This document shows positions 28,482-38,325 of a DNA stretch of 51,403 nucleotides, one piece after another. The stretch lies in NCBI RefSeq assembly GCF_000983115.1, contig NZ_CGIH01000032.1:66973-118375 (forward strand), given 5' to 3'. Under the pieces are notes generated by a model. It was not told the origin of the DNA. It ran no database searches and saw only the letters and a program-made list of their open reading frames with translations. The position numbers and the translations under genes were made by a program. The DNA is from Syntrophomonas zehnderi OL-4. GTDB lineage: Bacteria; Bacillota; Syntrophomonadia; Syntrophomonadales; Syntrophomonadaceae. Numbering within the stretch: the first letter of the stretch is position 1; each line of letters begins with the position of its first letter.

Positions 28482-29252
28482 TCATTCCGCTTTATGGTTT
28501 AATAACTCTTCCAGGGTTACGAACCGATATCCCAGTTTTTGATACTCTTTGATAATAAGGGGCAGGGCTGCTACGGTTTTATTACGATTTAACCGTCCGT
28601 CATGGGCTAGGATAATCATTCCCGGTTTAGCGGATTTAATTACCCTTTTAGCCATCTTTAAAGGGGTTGCAGCCCGGCTGTTTTCAACACAGATAGACCA
28701 CAATACGGTTTTGTATCCTTTAGCTTCAGCAATCGCAATCGTCTCCCGGCGGAATAATTTTTTAGGAGGTCTGAAAAATTGAGCTTTGGTACCGGTAATT
28801 TTATATATTACCTGGTCGTTTCTTTCAATTTCTGCTTCGATTTTTAAATGACTGGCCCGGCTTAAATCAGGATGGGTATAGGTGTGGTTTTCCACCTCAT
28901 GCCCGGCTTCTATCATCCTAATAAGCAATTCCGGGTAAGCTTGGGCATTTTCCCCTACCACGAAAAAAGTCGCCTGGAGCTGATAGTTTTTAAGTATCTC
29001 CAGGATAGCCGGGGTATATAATGGATCCGGCCCGTCATCAAACGTCAAAGCTACTAATTTTTGGCCGTTGGTATCAACCCGGGTGATCAGTCTTTCGTTC
29101 AGGCTATCGGTTTTATAAATAACCCGAGAAATCTCTGAATCCTCCCGAAAAAAATAATGCAACCTATAGAGCTGCGATTGTAACAGAAATAGGAGCAATA
29201 TCGGTATGATGACGTAGAGAGATCTTTTTATTGATTTCACGTTTATAACCAT
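28482..29252 (-). CDS. Polysaccharide deacetylase (NodB domain), membrane-anchored
   Basis: The 256-aa protein has an N-terminal membrane anchor (LYVIIPILLLFLLQSQLY) and an extracellular NodB domain. Motif 1 is ALTFDDGPD, motif 2 NHTYTHPDL (the metal-binding His pair), motif 3 FFRPPKKLFRRE, and a late ILAHDGR. It probably removes N-acetyl groups from peptidoglycan or exopolysaccharide glucosamine. Motif 3 differs from the common RPPYG form. The start ATG at 29252 has only a weak GCGGGG upstream. It is preceded by a 107-bp gap after the RDD gene. Confidence 0.85.
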   Translation of the reverse strand: MVINVKSIKRSLYVIIPILLLFLLQSQLYRLHYFFREDSEISRVIYKTDSLNERLITRVDTNGQKLVALTFDDGPDPLYTPAILEILKNYQLQATFFVVGENAQAYPELLIRMIEAGHEVENHTYTHPDLSRASHLKIEAEIERNDQVIYKITGTKAQFFRPPKKLFRRETIAIAEAKGYKTVLWSICVENSRAATPLKMAKRVIKSAKPGMIILAHDGRLNRNKTVAALPLIIKEYQKLGYRFVTLEELLNHKAE

Positions 29253-29359
29253 CCCCGCGTATAACGCTAATTTTTCGATTAAAGCAAATTACTAATTATC
29301 TTGCTTAACCGTATTATTTAGCTTGTGCGGTCATGGTTATTAATAAACCCGGTTGTTCA

Positions 29360-30037
29360 TTACAGCCGACCAGGTTTTATGGCAACATACCCAGTATTTG
29401 CATGACTTTTTTCGTATACTACCCAGGTATCGCTTAGAAAATCATGGACACAACGTTTATCAGCATTAAACCAACAAACGATATAACCCAGGTTAAGGCC
29501 CATTATCTGGGACAGGCTGCGGGCCACCAGTTCCCGGAATATTACCGTTATCCAACTCAAGGGCTCTCCGCTGGCCTGGACTACTTTAATGCCAAAAATC
29601 ATTTTACCCAAGGTTTGTTGAAAATAATAGGTCATGAGAATAAAATAAAGAGCACCGGTTACACCCAGGAAAAGCGCGTTGATATGCAGCGATTCCCAAA
29701 CCAGTTTATTATTAGGGCTAACCGGCAGGAGCAGGCCCCAAACGAATGCATTCAAGGCAGCAATCACAATCAAATCAACTACAAAGGCACACAGGCGAAT
29801 CCAAAAACCGGCCGCCCGGTACATGACTACGCCGGTATCAGCAAGTGCTGCGTCAACTCCAGCAACCTCGGGATCATTTGGTGCTGGCTGCTTATTAATC
29901 CAGGAGGTGTTTTCCCGATCTTGATAGAGCAGTTCAGGGTTATCATTAACTGCTGTTTTATTTTTTTCTGTTTCTTCCTGCTGACCCGCCTTAAATTCCT
30001 GTTCCCCTGCGGATACTCGTTCATCATATACCGTCAT
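29360..30037 (-). CDS. RDD family membrane protein
   Basis: The 225-aa protein has an acidic, disordered N-terminus of about 75 residues, then an RDD domain (AAGFWIRLCAFVVDLIVIAA) with three hydrophobic segments and a conserved GKMIFGIKVV in the middle. RDD proteins are of mostly unknown function, with some members linked to ion transport. ATG follows TTAGGAGGTAAAACC. It lies 19 bp after sppA and is probably cotranscribed with it. Confidence 0.88.
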   Translation of the reverse strand: MTVYDERVSAGEQEFKAGQQEETEKNKTAVNDNPELLYQDRENTSWINKQPAPNDPEVAGVDAALADTGVVMYRAAGFWIRLCAFVVDLIVIAALNAFVWGLLLPVSPNNKLVWESLHINALFLGVTGALYFILMTYYFQQTLGKMIFGIKVVQASGEPLSWITVIFRELVARSLSQIMGLNLGYIVCWFNADKRCVHDFLSDTWVVYEKSHANTGYVAIKPGRL

Positions 30038-30056
30038 GGTTTTACCTCCTAAATGG

Positions 30057-31052
30057 CTAATTTACCATATACATTACTACCGGGGAACGATCCTCATCAA
30101 TTTGCTGCTTCAATCCCAAAATATCAAACGCCGGGGTTTTAAAGGATAAAAGCCAGTTCCATATATTGGGTACAGGGTTGGAAAAAAGCAATACCCGGGG
30201 ATCACCGGTGTCAGCCAGGCGCGCCGCACCTTCTATCGCTGTATCCAGATTGCCCAGTTCATCCACCAGCCCCAGCCTTTTGGCCTGGGCTCCGGAGTAA
30301 ATCCGTCCATCAGCCAGTTGCAGAACCTGGCTGCGCTCCATCTTCCGGCCTTGGGAGACAACATCAACAAAGTATCCGTAACTTTCATTCACCAAATCCT
30401 GCATAATCACCTTTTCCTCTTCATTCATAGGACGCATGGGGTTTAATAGATCCTTTTGCTGTCCGCTTTTGAAGGTTACGTCTTCAATACCTATCTTTTG
30501 AGCCAGCTGGTTGTAATTATAGGTTCTGATAATAACCCCTATTGAACCGGTCAGGGTATTGCGGTTGGCATATATTTTATCAGCCGCCATGGACACATAG
30601 TAACCGCCCGAAGCCGCTTCCTGGCTCATGTATACCACCAGGGGCTTCTTATAGCGGGTTTTTAGTTCCAGCAGCTGGTTATAAATCTCATCACTTTCGT
30701 AAACACCGCCTCCGGGTGAATTCACCTGCAGAACAACGCCTTTAATATCAGACCGGGAGAATACCTCCTGCAACTGTTTCAGGAAAGCCTGATGATTATA
30801 GAAATCCATATTGGGACTGCTGGTCATATTTTGCGCAATTACCCCTTCCAGCTTTATTAAAGCCAGGGTTTTGCCGCTGCCTTCCTTATAAGTCTGCACA
30901 GTCCAGGGTTGTCCGAGTTCAGCGGCGTTCAAATAAGCCTTAAAACCACCGGTACCCTCTGTTTCTGCCAGGTTGGTTTTGGTTAAACTGACTGCCCATA
31001 CAATCAATAATACAAAAAATATAGCCAAGGCCCACCATCTTTTCTTGTTCAC
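30057..31052 (-). CDS. sppA: Signal peptide peptidase SppA
   Basis: SppA cleaves leftover signal peptides in the membrane. This 331-aa short (Bacillus-type) form has an N-terminal anchor (RWWALAIFFVLLIVWAVSL), the VNSPGGGVYESDEIYNQ region, EAASGGYYVSMAADKI with the catalytic Ser in ASGGYY, and FKSGQQKDLLNPM with the probable catalytic Lys. The start is GTG behind AAAGGAGCAAAGCT. Its position between rmuC and an RDD gene gives no direct clue. Confidence 0.92.
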   Translation of the reverse strand: MNKKRWWALAIFFVLLIVWAVSLTKTNLAETEGTGGFKAYLNAAELGQPWTVQTYKEGSGKTLALIKLEGVIAQNMTSSPNMDFYNHQAFLKQLQEVFSRSDIKGVVLQVNSPGGGVYESDEIYNQLLELKTRYKKPLVVYMSQEAASGGYYVSMAADKIYANRNTLTGSIGVIIRTYNYNQLAQKIGIEDVTFKSGQQKDLLNPMRPMNEEEKVIMQDLVNESYGYFVDVVSQGRKMERSQVLQLADGRIYSGAQAKRLGLVDELGNLDTAIEGAARLADTGDPRVLLFSNPVPNIWNWLLSFKTPAFDILGLKQQIDEDRSPVVMYMVN

Positions 31053-31095
31053 AGCTTTGCTCCTTTCTTTTGGGCTTTCGTTTTTAGTTTTGCTT

Positions 31096-31101
31096 ATTAT
31101 A
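31096..31101 (-). promoter_or_regulatory. Possible extended -10 promoter upstream of sppA
   Basis: TGGTATAAT occurs on the minus strand 44 bp upstream of the sppA start. A TTGACA is present further upstream but at 24-bp spacing, too far for a standard pair, so only the extended -10 is offered. Confidence 0.35.
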
Positions 31102-31187
31102 CCATTTTGCAGGCTTTTTCTTACCTGTCAAACCTTAGCATCCAGCCGCAAATAATTCCACCCAGACCAGCGATAGTCCTCAAACGA

Positions 31188-32513
31188 CTATGCCAGCTCA
31201 TCTTCCAGGTTTTCCAGACCTGTCATTTTTTGATCGTCTTGGGCCGGTATTTCCTGCACCTGTTTAAGCCGCCTTTCTATAGTTCTTGATTTGCGTGAAG
31301 CTGTTTCCAGACTGGAGCTGGCTTCGTCCAGTTTTTTGCGGGTCTTGTCCAAAATTTCCCCGAACTTGGTAAACTCAGTCTTAACCGCCCCCAATAACTG
31401 CCATACCTCGCTGGATCTTTTCTCAATCGCCATGGTCCGAAATCCAATCGCCAAGCTGTTAAGTAAAGCGGCCATGGTACTGGGTCCGGTAACAATAACC
31501 CGATAATCACGCTGTAGAACGCTAAGCAGGTCAGCTTGTTTTACGACCTCAGCATACAGGCTTTCGGTCGGCAAAAACATGATGCCGAAATCGGTGGTAT
31601 GAGGCGGTTCCACATACTTGTCGCGGATATTTTTAGCTTCCTGTTTGATCCGGTTGACCAGATGCTTTGCGGCTTCCTCCGCCAGGGACAGATTCCCCTC
31701 CAGGGTAGCATCCATCAGGCGCAGGTAATCTTCCTGAGGAAACTTGGCATCAATAGGCAGCCAGATATATCCTTCCTCAGAATGTTTGCCGGGTAGTTTG
31801 ACCGCAAATTCCACCCGCTCATTACTGCCGGGCCGAGTAGCCACATTGGTAGCGAATTGATCCGGGGTCAGGATTTCTTCAAGAATCGCCTCCAGTTGGA
31901 TTTCTCCCCAAATCCCCCTGGTCTTGACATTTGATAAAACCTTCTTTAAATCTCCCACCCCGACCGCCAGGGTTTGCATCTCTCCTAATCCCTGGTGTAC
32001 CATTTCCAGCCGCTCACTGACCAGTTGGAAGGATTCTCCCAGGCGCTTCTCCAAGGAATCATGCAGCTTCTCGTCTACCGTAGCCCGCATCTGCTCCAGT
32101 TTCTGGTGGTTATCCTCCTGTAGAAATTTGAGCTGATTCTCCACCGTGGCACGCATTTTATCCAGGCGATCCTCCGTGGTCTGAATCAAGCTGCTTAACT
32201 GCCGAGAGAATATCTCCAATTCGCTTTTTTGCAGTCCAGCTATATCACTCATGCGTGCCAAAATGGAATTCTGAAAGCGCATAAAAGAAGTGCCGGTTTC
32301 CTCGCGGGCATTTTTGGCATTCATGTTCTCTTGGTTGCTAAGAGCCGCTATCTCCGTGGTAATTTGCGCTGCCAGGCCGGCCTGGATTCTCTCCAAGGCT
32401 CCCAGACGGTCTTTAAGTTCTTGATTTTTACGAACTGACCTTATTTGCATAACTATTAACGCCAAAACCAGCAACAAAATAACAACATTTAAAATAATCC
32501 CCGGGCCGTTCAC
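31188..32513 (-). CDS. rmuC: RmuC-family DNA recombination protein
   Basis: The 441-aa protein begins with a membrane segment (IILNVVILLLVLALIVMQI), followed by a long coiled-coil (about 30-175) and the RmuC nuclease-like domain (WGEIQLEAILEEILTPDQF, then FMLPTESLYAEVV and PSTMAALLNSLAIGF). RmuC limits inversions at repeats in E. coli; the exact reaction is still uncertain. The start is GTG behind AGGGGGTATTAT. It heads the group rmuC-sppA-RDD, with 135 bp before sppA. Confidence 0.92.
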   Translation of the reverse strand: MNGPGIILNVVILLLVLALIVMQIRSVRKNQELKDRLGALERIQAGLAAQITTEIAALSNQENMNAKNAREETGTSFMRFQNSILARMSDIAGLQKSELEIFSRQLSSLIQTTEDRLDKMRATVENQLKFLQEDNHQKLEQMRATVDEKLHDSLEKRLGESFQLVSERLEMVHQGLGEMQTLAVGVGDLKKVLSNVKTRGIWGEIQLEAILEEILTPDQFATNVATRPGSNERVEFAVKLPGKHSEEGYIWLPIDAKFPQEDYLRLMDATLEGNLSLAEEAAKHLVNRIKQEAKNIRDKYVEPPHTTDFGIMFLPTESLYAEVVKQADLLSVLQRDYRVIVTGPSTMAALLNSLAIGFRTMAIEKRSSEVWQLLGAVKTEFTKFGEILDKTRKKLDEASSSLETASRKSRTIERRLKQVQEIPAQDDQKMTGLENLEDELA

Positions 32514-32846
32514 ATAATACCCCCTGTTCGCTCCTGCTGTATCGCCTGCAGAAACGTCATTATCATTCCTTGATTATCCCTAAGTTACTACAAGTGCTTA
32601 TAACTGTAAATCCTCTGACCATATATCAAGCTAAATATTGACCCATTTTTTAATACTCCTCCAAAAAAGGAGGAATATGGCATTATTAGGCGAAAGTTTG
32701 CCTTATAAAGTTTTTTTGAATTTAGGATTAGCAAATTCCCCCACCACCCCTAACCAAACCGTAGGATCAAGAAGGTTTCGTGAAAGCTCCAGATGGTTTT
32801 AATTATAGGTCATGCAAAACTAATTTTAGCTAAGGGTGTGATTTTA
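32514..32846. other. Intergenic region with a Shine-Dalgarno-like hairpin
   Basis: No gene is seen. At 32654-32677 an inverted repeat (TACTCCTCC, loop AAAAAA, GGAGGAATA) would fold to pair a perfect GGAGGA with its complement in the leader of the divergent GGDEF gene. No ORF starts behind it. No c-di-GMP riboswitch consensus was recognised. Confidence 0.5.
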
Positions 32847-34895
32847 ATGACGAAAAATGAGCGGTTATTTATTTCTCCATTGCCGCGCTACGCCTATTGG
32901 CTTTTTCTGCTGGGGATACTGATTAGTATTTTACTGGGCCTTCTGTTTTACCGGCAGGTCTCAGCGATGGTTCAACATCAGGCTGAAGCTGAACTCAAAC
33001 GATTATCAGCCTCAACCTCGGATCAATTTCAGGTTTATCTGCAACAGACGGAATATGGCATGAATCAAGCAGCAACCGAACAATATATCCAGACCGCCAT
33101 TGAAAAACGAGATGCGGAAGTTTTAAACCAATTGCTGTATGGCTGGCAGCAGAATCGTAATCACGCCGAATTATGGGCAATCCTGGATAAAGATGCCCGG
33201 ATTATAAGTACCCTGCGGGGCAGCTCCGATAATCATAACCCCCTTTCTTTGAACGGTCTAGCCCTACGGGCTATGGCATCCGCAAACCCGATCGTTTCCA
33301 CTGAAATTATTAATAAGGAAGAACTGGCCCGGGTGGGACGAAACGTAAGTGACCGTTTGGAAAACCACCATTTGCTCAAGCAAGAAGGGGTATTGACCCA
33401 ACTGGTAATCGTGCCGGTACTGGGAAAAAACGGCCAGGTACTGGGCGCATTGTGTGGCGGATTGGTGTTAAACGATAACCAGGAACTATTGCGCAGCCTA
33501 TTCGGCAACAGCCAGGCCATGCATGCGGTTTACCAGGATAAACAATGTATCGCTTATTTCACCAATGACAATAAAGTTAGCTTTCCTGAGCAGATCAGCC
33601 CGGCCATGACCAAGTCCTGCATTTTAGATGGACAGGCTTGCCTGGGCCAGATGCAGTCCGATGGTGATACCTATGTGACCGTTTCACGTTATATTTTTAA
33701 TGCCCAGAACCAGGTAATTGGCTACCAGGTACTAGCCCTGCCGCAAAGTCAGTACAGTCAGTTGCCTGCTTGGGTTGCCAATATTTCTTTGCTGACCGGT
33801 TTTCTGCTGGCCATATTTTCGATCATCGTAATCGGTAATACCAGCCGGATAAGACAGCTTTTTGACCGTGAGCGTCAACGGGGCCAGGAAAGCTATTATC
33901 TAGGCATGTTTGCTCAGAAACTACAGGAATGTACGGATGAAAATGAGGTATACCTGCTGTTGAAAAAATACCTTAGTCGTGATCTGGATGTTATCCAGAT
34001 GGAATTTAATATAATCAGTGCTGATGATAATTGTATGGAGAGTATCCGCTTTACAGAAAACGATCAGGTCTCCCGTGTATATCTGAATCAAAGTAAATGC
34101 AAGCCCGTGCTGACCGGCCGGATCAACATTTACAACGATGATCGTGATCTGCATTGTAACCAGATAGATACTGACCTCATCAAAAGCCATGTCTGTATTC
34201 CTTTTCTGGCTGGCGGAAAAGTAGCCGGCGTAGTCGGATTAGGCAGTCCGCAGGAGCAGTACTGGACTCCTGGCCGCATAGAATATCTAGACGCTTACCT
34301 AAATCTAATTGGGCCGACCGTTACAAACATTCGTTTACTAAAGCTACTCCAGGCCAAGGCTTTTGAAGACCAGTTAACCGGCTTAAAAAACCGCCATTTC
34401 CTGGATCAGTATCTGTTGGAACAATTGGCCATCGCTGAACGCTATAAAACAACCCTCTCCTTGTTGATGGCGGATATCGACCGTTTCAAATTGGTTAATG
34501 ATAATTTTGGACATGATGCCGGTGATCTGGTCTTAAAAGAAGTAGCCGCTGTAATACGCGCAGCCGTACGCGAGTCCGATCTGGTAGCCCGCTATGGAGG
34601 GGAAGAATTTGTGCTGGTACTGCCCAACACCTCAACCGATGAGGCCGTTTCATTGGCGGAACGTTGCCGCCAGGCGGTAAACTCCCTGCAAGTCATCCAC
34701 AACGATTATAGCCGCATCATTAGTGTGACTATCAGTATCGGGGTAGCCAGCTATCCCCGCGATGGCAACAGCCTGGAAGCACTTTATAAGTTGGCTGACA
34801 GTGCCTTATACCTGGCTAAAAACCAGGGCCGCAATCAGGTGCGTACAGCCCAGGAATACCTGGCAACACTCCAACGAACCGGCTGTGATGATTAA
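32847..34895 (+). CDS. Membrane-bound sensor diguanylate cyclase (Cache-like, GAF-like, GGDEF)
   Basis: The 682-aa protein has TM1 (about 10-32), a roughly 270-residue extracellular sensor region resembling a double-Cache domain, TM2 (about 313-335, ISLLTGFLLAIFSIIVIGN), a GAF-like cytoplasmic region (about 350-500) and a C-terminal GGDEF domain. The active site RYGGEEF is intact, and RESD five residues upstream forms an I-site, so active and feedback-controlled c-di-GMP synthesis is expected. The ligand is unknown. I chose the ATG at 32847 (after AAGGGTGTG) over one at 32793 lacking a ribosome site. Confidence 0.88.
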   Translation: MTKNERLFISPLPRYAYWLFLLGILISILLGLLFYRQVSAMVQHQAEAELKRLSASTSDQFQVYLQQTEYGMNQAATEQYIQTAIEKRDAEVLNQLLYGWQQNRNHAELWAILDKDARIISTLRGSSDNHNPLSLNGLALRAMASANPIVSTEIINKEELARVGRNVSDRLENHHLLKQEGVLTQLVIVPVLGKNGQVLGALCGGLVLNDNQELLRSLFGNSQAMHAVYQDKQCIAYFTNDNKVSFPEQISPAMTKSCILDGQACLGQMQSDGDTYVTVSRYIFNAQNQVIGYQVLALPQSQYSQLPAWVANISLLTGFLLAIFSIIVIGNTSRIRQLFDRERQRGQESYYLGMFAQKLQECTDENEVYLLLKKYLSRDLDVIQMEFNIISADDNCMESIRFTENDQVSRVYLNQSKCKPVLTGRINIYNDDRDLHCNQIDTDLIKSHVCIPFLAGGKVAGVVGLGSPQEQYWTPGRIEYLDAYLNLIGPTVTNIRLLKLLQAKAFEDQLTGLKNRHFLDQYLLEQLAIAERYKTTLSLLMADIDRFKLVNDNFGHDAGDLVLKEVAAVIRAAVRESDLVARYGGEEFVLVLPNTSTDEAVSLAERCRQAVNSLQVIHNDYSRIISVTISIGVASYPRDGNSLEALYKLADSALYLAKNQGRNQVRTAQEYLATLQRTGCDD

Positions 34896-35029
34896 CCCCA
34901 TAGGCTCCCCCAAAACGGTGATTTTAAATAAATGCAAATAACTTAAACGTCATAATTGAAGGGCTTGCGGAAAATAATAAATGGTTTTAAAATAATTATT
35001 TAAGTAATACGAAAAAACGTCAGCAGCAG

Positions 35030-35059
35030 TTTAGGATACACCTTTAGGTGTGTCCTAAA
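35030..35059. other. Hairpin between GGDEF and MBL genes
   Basis: A 13-bp stem (TTTAGGATACACC/GGTGTGTCCTAAA with one G-U, loop TTTA) lies 135 bp after the GGDEF stop and 36 bp before the next start. The plus-strand tail is not a T-run. It could be a weak terminator or a leader stem for the MBL gene. Confidence 0.5.
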
Positions 35060-35094
35060 ATTATCTCCAACAATAATGGTAAGGGGGCCTGGCT

Positions 35095-36003
35095 TTGCTG
35101 AAACATATTGTCGGCAACATATGGTTGGTTGCTCCCCGCGTTCCTAAATATCCTTACGGCAACTGCCTTTACATTGACGATGAAATACCGGCTGTGATAG
35201 ATATGGGAGCCGGGGGAAATGCCTTTGCTGCAGTACCCCAAGATAGGATTAGATTGGGATTAATCAGCCACTTCCATTTTGATCACCTGCATGGAACCGG
35301 TTTTTTCCCTCATGCAGAGCTTAAGGCTGGTTTTGAAGAACGATTGACCTATACCGACCAGGACGAATACATCAGGTTTCATGGATATCACCTCTGGGAT
35401 GAACTTATGCCCGGCAACCCCCGTAAACTATATGGCAAAGTAGTAGCCTTGCCCGAGGATGTTCCTATCCAGCCCGGTTTCAGGGTCATTCCCCTGACCA
35501 CCTTCACCGATATGGAAATGAATACACTCGGCAAAACTACGGTTCAAGCCATCCACCTGCCCGGTCATACGGCTGGACATTATGGTTTTTATTTTGCCAA
35601 GGAAAACCTCTTGTTTTCCGGCGATATCGACCTGGTCAAAACCGGGCCCTGGTATAACAGCAATAGCGGCAATGTCGGTGACCTTATAGCCTCAGTAAAC
35701 CGCATCAAGGAAATAAACCCCCGCATACTGGTTCCTTCCCACCGCCGTATGCAGACCGAAGCCATACCTGACCAACTGGCTACCTATGTTCAGGTGGTTC
35801 TTGACCGGGAAGCAAAGATTTACGAACTATTAAAAGAACCCCGCACTATTAGTCAGTTAGCCGAATACCGGCTAGCTTTTCCTGACCGGCAAAACGACTA
35901 TGAGGCCTTTTGGGAGAAGATGACCGTAAGGAATCATCTGCGCCATCTTATGGAATCCGGAGCGGTCGCAGAAATCGAGACCGGGGTTTATAGGCAGATA
36001 TAA
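35095..36003 (+). CDS. MBL-fold metallo-hydrolase
   Basis: The 302-aa protein has the metallo-beta-lactamase motifs ISHFHFDHLHGTG, HLPGHTAGHYGFYF and FSGDIDL, with a C-terminal region of about 90 residues that may be a winged helix (LLKEPRTISQLAEYRL, then MTVRNHLRHLMESGAV), as in glyoxalase-II-like LACTB2 relatives. The substrate is not evident. The start is TTG behind AAGGGGGCCTGGC; no in-frame ATG is close. It is a single gene between the GGDEF gene and the hydrogenase-like kinase. Confidence 0.88.
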   Translation: MLKHIVGNIWLVAPRVPKYPYGNCLYIDDEIPAVIDMGAGGNAFAAVPQDRIRLGLISHFHFDHLHGTGFFPHAELKAGFEERLTYTDQDEYIRFHGYHLWDELMPGNPRKLYGKVVALPEDVPIQPGFRVIPLTTFTDMEMNTLGKTTVQAIHLPGHTAGHYGFYFAKENLLFSGDIDLVKTGPWYNSNSGNVGDLIASVNRIKEINPRILVPSHRRMQTEAIPDQLATYVQVVLDREAKIYELLKEPRTISQLAEYRLAFPDRQNDYEAFWEKMTVRNHLRHLMESGAVAEIETGVYRQI

Positions 36004-36130
36004 GGGCCCCTTCAATTTAATGGAAATCCATCTCATTCTTAGCTAAAAAAGAGGTTTTTAAATAGAAAAAGAGAATATAATGAAATTACCGAGGTGATTA
36101 TCGGAAGCATATCATGTTAAAGGGGGGTAT

Positions 36131-36164
36131 CCTGAATTCTTTTGGTCTTTATGATGAATTCAGG
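36131..36164 (+). promoter_or_regulatory. Inverted repeat just upstream of the hydrogenase-like kinase
   Basis: CCTGAATTC and GAATTCAGG form a perfect 9-bp inverted repeat with a 16-base spacer, ending 11 bp before the ATG. It may be an operator or an mRNA hairpin that affects initiation; no target is proven. Confidence 0.5.
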
Positions 36165-36175
36165 ATAGGTAGATC

Positions 36176-38305
36176 ATGCATGATTTAATTGAAGTGATTG
36201 GCATTAATGCTGACAACTGCCTTAACTGTCATCAGTGCATTGCCGTCTGTCCGGTAAAAATCTGCAGCGATGGCAGCGGGGAAGTCGTTAAGTTTAATAA
36301 TCATTTATGTATTGGCTGCGGACGATGTATTGAGGCCTGTATAAAAAGCCATTTCGGGGTGACCGAAAAAAGTGCCCGCTTCCCGATCGATGACAAGGAG
36401 GCATTTCTGGCCTCTTTGCCGGAAGGCGATCTGGTAGCACTGGTGGCGCCTTCGGCCCAGTCTAATTTTGATCTGCCTAAATTAATTACCGGCTTAAGGC
36501 TCCTGGGTATAAAGGCCGTTTATGATGTATCCCTGGGTGCCGAAATCGCTGTGGAATGTTATCATAAAGTGATCCAATCCGGCACCTTCAAACCCCCGCT
36601 TATCGCTCAGCCTTGTCCAGCGATTGTAAAATACATTGAACTGCACCATCCGGCCTTGATTCCTCATCTGGCCCCGGTAGGCAGCCCGGTTCATAATCTG
36701 GCTGTTTATGTAAGATCCCTGCACCCCGATGACAAGCTGGTTTTTATCTCGCCCTGCCTGGCCAAGAGGAGAGAATTCCAGGATAGTCAGGCCGTGCAAT
36801 TTAATGTGATTTTTCAATCCCTGCAGGAAATATTTAAAGAACATCATATTGAATTATCGCAGCTTAAGGACGGCGATTTTGATAATATAGTGCCAGCCGG
36901 GATAACTACCAATTTTTCCAGCCCCGGTGGCCTTAAGCAATCTTACCTGCATAAATACCCTGAGACTCCGGCCAGCCTAATAACCCAGATTGAAGGACCC
37001 ATTGTATATGAAAAATACTTTAATGATCTGGAAAGATCCATTCGCAAGGGCAATTCGGATCTGCCCCTGATCGTGGATGTACTTAGCTGTGATCAGGGCT
37101 GTAATATGGGGGCTGGCTGTATAAACAGCCACAAATCAATCGACGCTATTGAAACCGCCGTTATCAGCAGAGCCGAAGCCAGCAGCCAGGATAAAACTGC
37201 CGCGCAAAAACGCCAGGCTTTCTTGGAGACCAGTATAAAGCAGCTTGATTTTGAGTACCGCAGCTACCAGGATCTGTCTTATTTGAATAAACTCAAGATG
37301 CCTACCCCGGCTGAATTGCAGCAGATTTATAAAGATATGCACAAATATGAGGATAAAGATTTTCGCAACTGCGCCGCCTGCGGCTACAATTCGTGTTTTT
37401 ATATGGCTATTGCCGTTTATAACGGTCTAAATAAAGCGGAAAACTGCCACCTCTACCAGGAAAAAGAGCTGCTTAAGGAACATAAGGCCTTAAATGATAT
37501 GGTAGACGAACTGGAAGCCTTGAATCTGCAACTGGAAGAGCAGTATCACGAAAGAAAGCGCCAGGAGCAAATGCTGGTACAAAACTCCAAATTGGCCGCC
37601 ATGGGAGAGATGATCGGCATGATTGCACATCAGTGGCGTCAGCCTTTATCTTCTATCAGCACCCTGGCCGGAAACCTGCAGGTATACCTGGATCTGGACA
37701 TGTTTGAGAAGGATCAGTTTATAGAACTGCTGACCGATATTAACAACCACGCCCAGTATCTATCTAATACGATTAATGATTTCCGGCATTTTTTCAAGCC
37801 GGATAATCCTCAGGATACCATACTGATGGATACTGTCATTGAAAGCACCCTGACCATTATAGGCAAATCACTGGAATATAAGAATGTCAAACTTACCAAG
37901 GAATATGTTTTTACCCAAACCATCTTAACTTACCCTAATGAACTGATGCAGGTTTTTCTTAACATCTTGAAAAATGCCTCGGATGCTTTTGTGGACAATG
38001 AGATCGCAGTACCGGAGATTATCATTAAAGGCTATGAATCCGACGGTTATCAGCGGGTTGAAATCTATGACAATGGCGGCGGAATACCTGCTGATATTAT
38101 GGATAAGATATTTGATCCTTATTTTTCTACCAAGGGCCCCGGCATAGGTACTGGACTGGGATTATATATGTCTAAAATGATCATCGAAGAACATTGCCGC
38201 GGTCAGCTTGAAGTCAGAAATACCGACCAGGGAGCCTGTTTTACGATCGCGTTGCCTTCTTTAATGGACGCGGATAAACGCGGCAACCTTAATAGCGACC
38301 GTTAG
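36176..38305 (+). CDS. Histidine kinase fused to ferredoxin and [FeFe]-hydrogenase-like sensor domains
   Basis: The 709-aa protein has two ferredoxin-type [4Fe-4S] motifs (Cys15/18/21/25 and 45/48/51/55), then an [FeFe]-hydrogenase large-subunit-like domain (about 85-320). Four cysteines fit H-cluster ligands: Cys147 in QPCPAI, Cys194 in SPCLAK, and Cys305 and Cys309 in [12 protein letters not shown]. The proton-transfer Cys of the usual TSCCP motif is Pro. An extra Fe-S domain follows (Cys399/402/407/424, CAACGYNSC), then a coiled coil (430-470), HisKA with His485 ([10 protein letters not shown]) and a HATPase ([25 protein letters not shown]). It resembles the sensory hydrogenase group and is likely cytoplasmic. 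It precedes a REC-HD-GYP gene by 20 bp. Signal (H2, redox, CO or Fe-S state) is inferred. ATG follows AGGATAGG. Confidence 0.92.
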   Translation: MHDLIEVIGINADNCLNCHQCIAVCPVKICSDGSGEVVKFNNHLCIGCGRCIEACIKSHFGVTEKSARFPIDDKEAFLASLPEGDLVALVAPSAQSNFDLPKLITGLRLLGIKAVYDVSLGAEIAVECYHKVIQSGTFKPPLIAQPCPAIVKYIELHHPALIPHLAPVGSPVHNLAVYVRSLHPDDKLVFISPCLAKRREFQDSQAVQFNVIFQSLQEIFKEHHIELSQLKDGDFDNIVPAGITTNFSSPGGLKQSYLHKYPETPASLITQIEGPIVYEKYFNDLERSIRKGNSDLPLIVDVLSCDQGCNMGAGCINSHKSIDAIETAVISRAEASSQDKTAAQKRQAFLETSIKQLDFEYRSYQDLSYLNKLKMPTPAELQQIYKDMHKYEDKDFRNCAACGYNSCFYMAIAVYNGLNKAENCHLYQEKELLKEHKALNDMVDELEALNLQLEEQYHERKRQEQMLVQNSKLAAMGEMIGMIAHQWRQPLSSISTLAGNLQVYLDLDMFEKDQFIELLTDINNHAQYLSNTINDFRHFFKPDNPQDTILMDTVIESTLTIIGKSLEYKNVKLTKEYVFTQTILTYPNELMQVFLNILKNASDAFVDNEIAVPEIIIKGYESDGYQRVEIYDNGGGIPADIMDKIFDPYFSTKGPGIGTGLGLYMSKMIIEEHCRGQLEVRNTDQGACFTIALPSLMDADKRGNLNSDR

Positions 38306-38325
38306 GGAAACAAGGAGAATACCTG

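Noticed and set aside
32514-32846. c-di-GMP (GEMM-type) riboswitch before the GGDEF gene
   Set aside because: I could not find the conserved GEMM core in this region or upstream of the other c-di-GMP genes.
36114-36188. Leader peptide gene before the hydrogenase-like kinase
   Set aside because: The ribosome site is weak and no amino-acid bias is seen, so it is reported only as a possible overlap and not as a feature.
36176-38305. Active [FeFe]-hydrogenase
   Set aside because: The proton-transfer Cys is replaced and the domain is fused to a kinase without partner subunits, so sensing is more likely than catalysis.
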